Part shown: piece after piece, positions 1 to 5,223 of the stretch
Layout: each line of letters starts with the position of its first letter
How positions within the stretch are numbered: position 1 is the first letter of the stretch
NCBI GenBank assembly: GCA_964581605.1
Contig: CAZOPF010000172.1
Span: 1-7,020, forward strand
Source: CAADGU01 sp964581605
GTDB taxonomy: Bacteria > Chloroflexota > Anaerolineae > Promineifilales > Promineifilaceae
Length of the DNA stretch: 7,020 bases
Direction: 5' to 3'
Notes under the pieces: generated by a model
The model's database searches: none
Seen by the model: the letters and a program-made list of their open reading frames with translations, nothing else
Told to the model about the DNA's origin: nothing
Made by a program: the position numbers and the translations under genes

Positions 1-35
1 GCGATCTCCTCGTCCGATTGGGTGAGCAGCCATGA
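1..35. other. Gene edge, strand undecided
   Basis: The first 35 bases can be read two ways. On the plus strand, frame 3 ends in ...LLVRLGEQP and a TGA at 33-35, which looks like the C-terminus of a gene entering from the left and converging on the minus-strand block. On the minus strand, an ATG at 33-31 opens a frame that stays open to the window edge (MAAHPIGRGDR). The plus-strand reading is slightly favoured because a heptamer repeat begins just after the stop, as it does after the other genes here. Too little sequence is present to name a product. Confidence 0.3.
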
Positions 36-45
36 GCAGTACGGC

Positions 46-79
46 CGTAATCGGTAATCGGTTATCGGTTATCAGTGAG
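46..79. repeat. Heptamer tandem repeat (CGGTNAT-like)
   Basis: A 7-bp periodicity begins directly after the ACGGCCGT palindrome at 41-48. In phase from 52, the units are cggtaat, cggttat, cggttat and cagtgag, preceded by a partial ccgtaat. The last unit, cagtgag, is identical to a unit at 6956-6962 at the other end of the window. The array is intergenic. Confidence 0.8.
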
Positions 80-127
80 ATTCCTATTACTTTTTCCAAA
101 CAGGCTTATTGATAATAGCCCAGATCA

Positions 128-649
128 TTACCGTATCCATAATTGAAAAATGAACACACCCCAAAATACAATTGCACCAACCATAAGCATGGCAAAGCCG
201 ATTTTAATGCCTGTAGCCAGACAATTTTCTCCAGATGATGGCGGTAACATGAGTCTGTTAATGGTTCTTTCTATTACACGGCCGTTCCTGAAAACCACAT
301 AGTTGGTGGGCGTACTCTTTGGCTATCCATACACCCAACGCTCCTGAAAATAGCTCTTCGTTTTTTTGTCTTGATCAACGTAGTTTGGCTTTCCCCACGA
401 CAATAAAACCATCTCTTCCGTCATTCCGGGTTCAACTTGCCTTTTCTCAATCCAGGCACAGGCTTCTTCTCCCCATAGTTCCCTTTTTGACCATATGAAC
501 TGAGCACGCTCCGCTTCTCTTTCATGTACTGCACGATTGCCTGAACCAATTGATTTCAAAGAGAAGAATGCTAAAGCTGCTGCTGGAAGAATGCAGATAA
601 GTGTGGCGAGTAACGTTGGTATAATTTTACCGGCAACCGTGCTTTCCAT
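128..649 (-). pseudogene. SmpA/OmlA (BamE)-like membrane protein, split by in-frame TAG
   Basis: The intact reading runs 108 codons from ATG 649-647 to a TAG at 325-323. It then continues in the same frame for 64 more sense codons to a TAA at 130-128, about 173 residues in all. Residues 9-35 form a hydrophobic membrane anchor. The segment around 70-108 has the SmpA/OmlA pattern: EPGMTEEMVLLSWGKP, then ERWVYG. The expected strand partner of that fold, NYVVFRNGRVIE, lies just after the TAG, so the stop cuts through the domain rather than ending it. The tail contains a second membrane helix (IGFAMLMVGAIVFWGVF). A single base change, for example from AAG, GAG or CAG, would explain the stop. The gene starts 10 bp after the HEPN gene with no clear Shine-Dalgarno. 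The family has a small fold known from BamE of the outer-membrane assembly machine, but a BAM role is not implied here. Alternatives are a sequencing error or translational readthrough. Confidence 0.65.
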
Positions 650-659
650 ATGTTTGTTG

Positions 660-1075
660 TTATTCCATATTCGTCATCAACACCAACACTCGTCTGGCTA
701 TGCGTTGTGCGGCCACCAATGCCTCCTCCGCCTGCACCCGTCCAATCTCGTCAAAAGAAATATCATCAGGGTAACGGCCGGCAATCACATACTCATTCAA
801 AATGATGGCCTCGGAAGCCATGTTGCCTAATTCTCCATCGTGGTTGGCACAATGGGCTACCAGCACAACCATATCATGTGTTTTTCCAGTTGCCAGCCCT
901 GGGCAATCAAGAAACCCTTCAAAAACTTTTCGGCCGCACCCTGGCAAAGAAAACAAACGGTGTGAAAGGCTGGCTGCTCATGTTTCATTTCGCGTTCAGC
1001 CACGCCCAGGTCTCCTAAAGCATATTGAATCCACGAGTAGGGAGTTTCAACTGGCCGTTTATCTTGCTCGCTCAT
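660..1075 (-). pseudogene. HEPN-domain protein (toxin partner of MNT), frameshifted
   Basis: The start is ATG 1075-1073 (MSEQDKRP), which overlaps the end of the MNT gene by 17 bp. The reading breaks at the run of five T at 881-885 (five A on the coding strand). One additional A there restores a 138-residue protein that runs on to the TAA at 662-660. The restored protein matches small HEPN proteins (PF05168-like): W15 and A19/D22 in helix 1, CFLCQGAAEKFLKGFL at 41-56, KTHD at 65-68 across the break, AGRYPDD at 99-105, and a terminal alpha helix. HEPN proteins beside MNT genes usually act as RNase toxins. No R-x4-6-H catalytic motif is visible, so nuclease activity is not supported here. The break could be a real mutation, a homopolymer sequencing error or, less likely, programmed slippage. 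Confidence 0.8.
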
Positions 1076-1427
1076 AAAGAACTTTGCCCTCACCCAAAAT
1101 ATCTTGTGTGTAAAATGGATTGCCATCGGCTATATTTCGGGCGACTTCCTCAGGTTGGCGAACAATCAAATCTATACTAAACCATCGTCCTAACAACAAA
1201 GCCTCAATTTGCCGCCGTACTTCACGGTTTGTTTGGCTGCTGTCCTGAATGACAAAAAGATCCAGATCGCTGGTAGCAGATGCTTCATCTCGTGCCCGTG
1301 AACCGAACAAAATAATTTGTTTTGGGGCCACTCCACATGCAATTTTTTCAACGATGTAAGCAATCAACTCCGGAGTAATTCGTTGAGTTTGTAAACGGTT
1401 ATCTTGTTTGTCATTTGTCTTATTCAT
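1059..1427 (-). CDS. MNT-type nucleotidyltransferase (antitoxin of HEPN pair)
   Basis: A minimal nucleotidyltransferase of 122 residues. The Pol-beta-superfamily signature is clear: F41-G42-S43-R44, then D54-x-D56 (the G-S-x10-D-x-D pattern), with a third acidic residue at D86 in FSIDLIV. In studied MNT/HEPN pairs the MNT protein neutralises the HEPN RNase by adding AMP to it or by binding it. All catalytic residues are present here, although the downstream HEPN frame is broken. ATG at 1427-1425 is chosen because AGGAG stands six bases upstream; a TTG at 1433 is in frame but overlaps that spacer. The stop lies inside the HEPN start region (17-bp overlap), so the two are translationally coupled. 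The gene is more AT-rich than the kinase upstream and contains no ACGGCCGT palindrome, consistent with horizontal acquisition. Confidence 0.88.
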   Translation of the reverse strand: MNKTNDKQDNRLQTQRITPELIAYIVEKIACGVAPKQIILFGSRARDEASATSDLDLFVIQDSSQTNREVRRQIEALLLGRWFSIDLIVRQPEEVARNIADGNPFYTQDILGEGKVLYERAR

Positions 1428-1449
1428 CTCCAACTCCTGTCTACCACAA

Positions 1450-1458
1450 ATTGTAACA
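1450..1458 (-). promoter_or_regulatory. Candidate extended -10 promoter for MNT/HEPN
   Basis: Read on the minus strand, the 33-bp gap after the kinase stop contains TGTTACAAT, an extended -10 element (TG-n-TACAAT). Transcription would begin about 16 bases before the MNT ATG and still include its AGGAG. No good -35 hexamer is visible, so this rests on one short motif. Confidence 0.3.
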
Positions 1459-1466
1459 CATCCCGT

Positions 1467-2846
1467 TCAGGCATAGGGTATGGTGATGGTAAATTGACAC
1501 CCCTTCCCTACCTCGCTCGCCAACGTCAGCTGCCCACCATGTGCTTCCACCAGGTCGCGGGCGATGGTGAGGCCGAGGCCCATGCCCTGCGGGAAGCGGG
1601 TTTGGGCACGGCTGCGGTAGAATGGCTCAAACACGCGGGTTTGCTCGTCCGGGGGAATGCCGGGACCGGTGTCGGCGATGGTGATCACAACGGCATCATG
1701 TTGGGCAACGGCCGTGACCCGCACTTCCCCCTCCTTTGGCGTGTACTTAATGGCGTTACTCAGCAAATTGCCAATCGCCTGCGCCATTCGGTCGGGATCA
1801 ATTTCTCGTGTGGGTAAACCAGAAGCAATGTCCGTTTGCCAGAGCAGCCCTTTTTCCTGAGCGGCGGCGCGCCAGGGCAGCAGCAGCGGCGGCAGCCATT
1901 CGCTCAGCGCCACCGGTTGGCGATTCAGTTCCCGTGTGCCCAACACCTGCCCACCTAACTGCGCCAGATCATCCAGCAACGGCCGCATCACCTGAATATG
2001 ATCTTCCACCCCTTTGAGCAGTTCGGCGCGCAGGGCCGGGTCTTCGTCCGCGCCACTGCGCAGGGCACTGACAGCCGCGAGCATCGCCCCCAACGGCCGT
2101 CCCAATTCATGCACCAGGTTGGCCAATAACTGCCGCCGATTGTCTTCCAATTCCCGCAGCCGGGCCGCCAGCACATTTACTGACTGCGCCAATGCTTTCA
2201 TCTCCATAGCGCCCGTTTCGGGGATCGGTTCGGCGCGGTTGTGGTGAGCAATGTCGGTCACGGCCGTGCTCGCCGCCGCAATCGGCCGCGCCATACGCGC
2301 CGCCAGATAAACACCAAGCACCACACCGATGACCAGTTCCGCCAACACCACCAGAATAACCAGCCGCCGCAAATCTGTGAAAACCTGCGCCGCCGCATCC
2401 AGTGTACTGCTCACACGCACATAACCGGCCAGTTGATTTTGCACATCATAAACGGGCACGGCCGCTTCGGCCGATTGGACAAAGAGGGTGTAGGTGGTGC
2501 TGGAAGGAGATGGGGAGATTGGGAGATTGCCAGCCTGTGGTTGGGGAGATTGGGGGTTGGTGGAGGCCAGAATGGCGCCGTCGGGAGTTTGCAAGGTGAT
2601 GTCGCCGGCGACGGCCGTACTCACCCGCGCCACAAAAAAGCGCGCCTGCTCACTGTTTTGCCAGACGGTGCTGTCTTCTTCCAGCAGTTCCGCCAACAGC
2701 CATGCCTGGCTCTGCACATCGGCCGCCAACTGCTTCAGCACCACCTGCGTCTCCACCAGATAGAGGATAATCAGGCTCGCCAACGGCACTACCAGCAATG
2801 TAGGCAAGATGTGGGTAAGAATGAAACGGCCGCGCAGCGTCCTCAT
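1467..2846 (-). CDS. Membrane sensor histidine kinase with HAMP domain
   Basis: 459 residues. The order is TM1 (about 9-30), an extracytoplasmic sensor region (31-160), TM2 (161-182), HAMP (183-236), HisKA and HATPase_c. H246 in LVHELGRPLG is the phosphorylated histidine. The N box has N360 and N364, the G1 box is DTGPGIP from 392, the F box is FEPFYR, and the G2 box is GMGLGLT from 421. It should autophosphorylate at H246 and pass phosphate to the response regulator encoded upstream; the signal is unknown. ATG 2846 is preferred over an in-frame GTG at 2879, because GTG lies inside the preceding gene and adds only a polar stretch before MRTLRGRF, a typical kinase N-terminus. The ATG comes five bases after the protease stop with only a weak Shine-Dalgarno, which suggests coupling. 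Oddities are an H box with GRPL in place of the usual RTPL, and a Pro/Ser/Gln-rich loop at 98-115 encoded by a short DNA repeat. Confidence 0.93.
   Translation of the reverse strand: MRTLRGRFILTHILPTLLVVPLASLIILYLVETQVVLKQLAADVQSQAWLLAELLEEDSTVWQNSEQARFFVARVSTAVAGDITLQTPDGAILASTNPQSPQPQAGNLPISPSPSSTTYTLFVQSAEAAVPVYDVQNQLAGYVRVSSTLDAAAQVFTDLRRLVILVVLAELVIGVVLGVYLAARMARPIAAASTAVTDIAHHNRAEPIPETGAMEMKALAQSVNVLAARLRELEDNRRQLLANLVHELGRPLGAMLAAVSALRSGADEDPALRAELLKGVEDHIQVMRPLLDDLAQLGGQVLGTRELNRQPVALSEWLPPLLLPWRAAAQEKGLLWQTDIASGLPTREIDPDRMAQAIGNLLSNAIKYTPKEGEVRVTAVAQHDAVVITIADTGPGIPPDEQTRVFEPFYRSRAQTRFPQGMGLGLTIARDLVEAHGGQLTLASEVGKGCQFTITIPYA
2513..2551. repeat. Short repeat gggagatt inside the kinase gene
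   Basis: Three copies of gggagatt occur at 2513-2520, 2521-2528 and 2544-2551, the first two in direct tandem. They encode the low-complexity Pro/Ser/Gln stretch of the kinase sensor loop and keep the frame open. They resemble the simple repeats of the intergenic gaps, with an 8-bp rather than 7-bp spacing. Confidence 0.6.
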
Positions 2847-2851
2847 AACGC

Positions 2852-3241
2852 TTACTTGCTTTGGCGAAACTCTTGCCACGTTAAAGCAGGCCCGTCCAAT
2901 AATACTGGCACAAAATTGAGAATGTCACGTCCCAGAAAGCCCCAATCACCCTGAATAACCAAATAACGGCCTCGAAATATCTTGTTCAAAAACACAAGGT
3001 CCAAACGAACAGGAAAGGCGTGGGACAAAGTACCATCAAAAGCCATCAGTTCGTAGATTTCGCCTGTATCGGCGCTGATTTCGAGTGGGTCGAGGGCTGC
3101 TTGGGGGATCAGGGTGGCATCAGCACCGGAATCCAGAAGCATACGTACATCTGTGGCCTTTTTGCCATTGGTGGGATGTTGTAGTGTCACATTAGCTAAA
3201 GGGGCGGGAGGATGGAATCGGTCCGCATCATAGTCTGGCAT
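2852..3241 (-). CDS. Retropepsin-like aspartic protease, single domain
   Basis: 129 residues from ATG 3241-3239 (MPDYDADRF). The start overlaps the stop of the preceding small gene by 14 bp, which fixes it; upstream codons in this frame lie inside that gene. The catalytic triplet is D37-S38-G39 in MLLDSGADATLIP. The second family motif, two hydrophobic residues then Gly, is present in WGFLGRD near the C-terminus. One triplet per chain implies a homodimer active site, as in retroviral proteases and in the clan AA bacterial families. There is no signal peptide, so it is probably cytoplasmic, and the substrate is unknown. It is the second gene of a couplet placed between a response regulator and a histidine kinase, and it has no ACGGCCGT palindrome, unlike both flanking genes. 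It may process its small partner or a component of the signalling system, but that is speculation. Confidence 0.82.
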   Translation of the reverse strand: MPDYDADRFHPPAPLANVTLQHPTNGKKATDVRMLLDSGADATLIPQAALDPLEISADTGEIYELMAFDGTLSHAFPVRLDLVFLNKIFRGRYLVIQGDWGFLGRDILNFVPVLLDGPALTWQEFRQSK

Positions 3242-3443
3242 CAGGCGATACCTCGATGATTTCTTTTTCAAAATCCTTTGCCTGCTCAGGATGAACGAGG
3301 CGCGGGCTGTATATATGAACAATCGGTTTAGAAGCTATTTCAGGAGCAATCACATAAACCTTCATGTTCTCCGGCAATAGAACACCAGATTTGAGTCGGA
3401 TTTTCCCATTTTCGACGATGCCTTCATACGTTGCAATTTCCAC
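3228..3443 (-). CDS. DUF104/AF2212-like small protein (antitoxin-like)
   Basis: 71 residues starting at GTG 3443-3441. The start is supported by GAGGTG five bases upstream, and an in-frame TGA immediately before it excludes an earlier one. The N-terminal half has the AF2212/DUF104 pattern: YEGIVENGKIRL at 6-17, then LLPENMKVYV, a small beta-rich module. The second half carries IYSPRLVHPEQAKDFEKEI and a charged tail. Members of this family are annotated as antitoxins, typically next to a PIN-domain toxin. No PIN gene is present here; the overlapping partner is a retropepsin-like protease instead. The gene begins 53 bp after the response regulator stop, so it is likely transcribed with it. An antitoxin role is family-based inference only. 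Confidence 0.75.
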   Translation of the reverse strand: MEIATYEGIVENGKIRLKSGVLLPENMKVYVIAPEIASKPIVHIYSPRLVHPEQAKDFEKEIIEVSPDARL

Positions 3444-3496
3444 GGTTCACCTCATGCCAGCCAAAATCTGAAGCACATTTTAACATCGAACACCGA

Positions 3497-4192
3497 TTAT
3501 GGAGCAACCAGTTTGTAGCCGACGCCGCGGACGGTGATGAGGCGTTGGGGGTGTTGGGGGTCGGTTTCGATTTTTTCGCGCAGCCAGCGGACGTGGACGT
3601 AGACGCCCTGTGGCTCGCCCATGAACTCTGCGCCCCAAACGCGGTTGAGGATGTCATCCACGGAGACGACGTTGGGCGAGGCGGCCGCCAGCACATGCAG
3701 CAGGGCAAATTCTCGCGGCGGCAAATCGGCCAACACTTTGTCGCCGACTTTGACGGTATGGGCGGCCGGGTCAATTTCCAGGTCACCGACGGTGATGCTG
3801 TTGTTGGCGGTGGTCACGGCCGTCTCCCGCCCCACCCGTCGCAATACCGACTTCACATGCGCCAGCAGCACATCCATATTAAACGGCTTGGTAATGTAGC
3901 CATCCGCCCCCAATTCCAGCCCCAAAATGGTGTCCAATTCGCGGCGGCGGGCGGTGACAAAGATGACGGCCGTGTTCACCTCCTGCTGAAAATGGCGCAA
4001 TGCCTCCAACCCATCCATACCGGGCAGCCCAATGTCCAGCAACACCAGGTCAGGCCGGTCCCGTTTCGCCATCTCCAGAGCGGCTTCGGCCGTTTCGGCC
4101 GTGCTCGTCCGGTAGCCGTTTTGCTCCAACTGAAAACTCACACTGCGCCGCATCAGGGCATCGTCGTCTACCACCAGAATGTGTCGTGCCAT
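3497..4192 (-). CDS. OmpR/PhoB-family response regulator
   Basis: 231 residues. The receiver domain (about 2-118) has D9, D10 and the phosphoacceptor D53 in LVLLDIGLPGMDG, with T80 in FVTAR and K102 in ITKPF completing the switch residues. The C-terminal winged helix (about 133-231) ends in the typical WLREKIETDP...RLITVRGVGYKL. After phosphorylation by the downstream kinase it should bind DNA as a dimer and regulate transcription; targets cannot be told from this window. ATG 4192-4190 begins MARHILVVDDD, the expected N-terminus. It has no Shine-Dalgarno: a heptamer repeat array reaches to within three bases of the ATG, which is unusual. Its kinase is not adjacent but follows a two-gene couplet. 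Confidence 0.95.
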   Translation of the reverse strand: MARHILVVDDDALMRRSVSFQLEQNGYRTSTAETAEAALEMAKRDRPDLVLLDIGLPGMDGLEALRHFQQEVNTAVIFVTARRRELDTILGLELGADGYITKPFNMDVLLAHVKSVLRRVGRETAVTTANNSITVGDLEIDPAAHTVKVGDKVLADLPPREFALLHVLAAASPNVVSVDDILNRVWGAEFMGEPQGVYVHVRWLREKIETDPQHPQRLITVRGVGYKLVAP

Positions 4193-4195
4193 AGG

Positions 4196-4237
4196 CCGTA
4201 ATCCGTTGTCCGTAATCCGTTGTCCGAGAACGGATAG
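4196..4237. repeat. Heptamer tandem repeat before the response regulator
   Basis: In phase from 4196, the units are ccgtaat, ccgttgt, ccgtaat, ccgttgt, ccgagaa and cggatag, which is effectively a perfect 14-bp duplication plus two degenerate units. A 7-bp stem (4215-4221 with 4229-4235) can form within it. On the minus strand this array is the entire 5' leader next to the regulator's start codon, and no Shine-Dalgarno is visible. Confidence 0.75.
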
Positions 4238-4304
4238 ATTGTTGTCATTTTACCGGATTTCAACGGAAAGGCGTATTGACGAAAAAGGTGCGCTAGAAGC
4301 TTCA

Positions 4305-4368
4305 AAAAATCAAAGATTTCGCAGATAGCGGCGAAAAATCTGCGTAATCTGCGAAATCTTTGATTTTT
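4305..4368. terminator. Perfect 22-bp inverted repeat, terminator-like
   Basis: Positions 4305-4326 and 4347-4368 are exact reverse complements, separated by a 20-base loop. The outer ends of the arms are A-rich on one side and T-rich on the other, so a transcript from either strand ends its hairpin in a U run. It sits 41 bases after the batE-like stop and 112 bases before the regulator's ATG, where a terminator for the batD/batE unit would be expected. The loop contains further copies of the arm core (aaatctgcg, gcgaaaaatc), suggesting a dispersed repeat family rather than a plain terminator. Confidence 0.6.
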
Positions 4369-4401
4369 CAGGTTGTGGCTTCGCCACGTTAGGGACTTCG
4401 G

Positions 4402-4415
4402 TTTACGGATTACGG
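4402..4415. repeat. Heptamer pair holding the batE-like stop codon
   Basis: Two units, tttacgg and attacgg, occupy 4402-4415. They are the reverse complement of the ccgtaat units at 4196 and 4210. The stop TAA of the batE-like gene (4412-4410) lies inside this repeat. The gap between batE-like and the regulator is therefore bounded by inverted copies of the same heptamer. Confidence 0.55.
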
Positions 4416-5183
4416 GTTCACGGCCGTGACCACATCCCCATTCACCCAGCCCCGCAACTCTGAACCGGGCGCACCAATTTGCGCCCAATCGCCACGTGTC
4501 TGGTAAAGGGCTACTTCCGCGCCATCGTGCAGTTGAAAATCGCTGCCAAACTGCTCGCCCGGCCCGGCATACACGTCCGCAACCTCGGCCACAATGACCG
4601 CTTCTTTCAGGTTATGGGCCGTTTGCAGACGGCTGCCTACTGTGAAAGCGGAGAGCAGAAACAGCATGGCTAACGGTAAGAGGCTATATTTGAGCAGTGT
4701 CCGCTTACGGCCGTGCCCCAGCCGCCGCACGACAAAAAACGCCACGCACAACGATGTCCACAGCAGCAGGGACAGCACGGCCGTTTCATTCAGCGTCAAC
4801 CACCCGGCCATATCCGCCAGAAAGATGGTGACAATGGTATCTGGCGTTTGCGGAAGCTGTTCGGTGGCCTGCGCCCGCGCCAGCGCCAGATTGTGCTGGA
4901 TGTCCGCGTCACGCGGGGCCAGCTGCGTCGCCCGGCGATAATTCAAAATTGCCTGCCCTAATTCGCCGTTCTGGTAATAGGCATTGCCCAGATTGAAATA
5001 GAGAGCCGGGTCATCCATCCCCTGGCTGACCAATGTTTCATAGGCGCGAATGGCTTCGGCGGTACGGCCGTTGGCCGCCAACACATTCGCCGCCGCCATA
5101 GCCCCCCCATCAGCCAGCACCCCCGGCACAAAAACGAGGGCAGCAAATAGCAAGGTAATGAGTATGAGTGTGATTCGTTTCAT
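4410..5183 (-). CDS. BatE-like TPR/SH3 membrane protein
   Basis: 257 residues. A signal peptide (1-24, MKRITLILIT...PGVLA) leads into TPR repeats at about 26-103, with YFNLGNAYYQNGELGQAI as the clearest copy. Two membrane helices follow (about 135-152 and 165-183), then an SH3-like domain at about 194-255 with VADVYAGPGEQF and GDWAQIG. TPR, two helices and SH3 is the architecture of BatE, which in Bacteroides belongs to the Bat (aerotolerance) operon with the VWA-domain proteins BatA/BatB and with BatD. Its molecular function is not settled. ATG 5183 is chosen over ATG 5198 because AGGAAGAG lies just upstream of 5183 and the upstream codons are that ribosome site. It follows batD-like by 38 bp. 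The protein ends VVTAVNP, where TAV is encoded by an ACGGCCGT palindrome. Confidence 0.82.
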   Translation of the reverse strand: MKRITLILITLLFAALVFVPGVLADGGAMAAANVLAANGRTAEAIRAYETLVSQGMDDPALYFNLGNAYYQNGELGQAILNYRRATQLAPRDADIQHNLALARAQATEQLPQTPDTIVTIFLADMAGWLTLNETAVLSLLLWTSLCVAFFVVRRLGHGRKRTLLKYSLLPLAMLFLLSAFTVGSRLQTAHNLKEAVIVAEVADVYAGPGEQFGSDFQLHDGAEVALYQTRGDWAQIGAPGSELRGWVNGDVVTAVNP

Positions 5184-5195
5184 GTCTCTTCCTTT

Positions 5196-5223
5196 CATAA
5201 TTCCTAATTCATAATTCCTAATT
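5196..5223. repeat. Heptamer tandem repeat between batD-like and batE-like
   Basis: The units cataatt, cctaatt, cataatt and cctaatt form a perfect 14-bp duplication built of 7-bp parts. Its end supplies two bases of the batD-like stop codon (TAA at 5224-5222). It fills most of the 38-bp gap, leaving only the batE-like ribosome site (aaaggaagagac on the minus strand). Confidence 0.8.

Noticed and set aside
323..325. TAG reassigned as a sense codon in this organism
   Set aside because: Only one internal TAG is seen. Nothing else in the window, such as a suppressor tRNA, supports recoding.
878..890. Programmed -1 frameshift in the HEPN gene
   Set aside because: The coding-strand context (CTG GAA AAA CAC) does not fit the X-XXY-YYZ slippery pattern, and I saw no clear downstream stem. 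Mutation or homopolymer error is simpler.
2241..2954. Plus-strand open frame of 237 codons
   Set aside because: It is antisense to the histidine kinase and the end of the protease gene. The product is Arg/His-rich with no domain and crosses two real genes.
2852..3443. Transposon carrying the DUF104/protease couplet
   Set aside because: There is no transposase, no terminal inverted repeat and no target-site duplication at either boundary. Only composition and octamer absence suggest insertion.
3431..4201. Plus-strand open frame of 256 codons
   Set aside because: It lies wholly opposite the response regulator, whose catalytic residues are complete. The product is His/Gln-rich with no recognisable domain, as expected for the antisense of a GC-rich gene.
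4193..4300. Sigma-70 promoter for the response regulator
   Set aside because: A TAAAAT on the minus strand near 4250 could be a -10, but no -35 hexamer lies at a suitable spacing.
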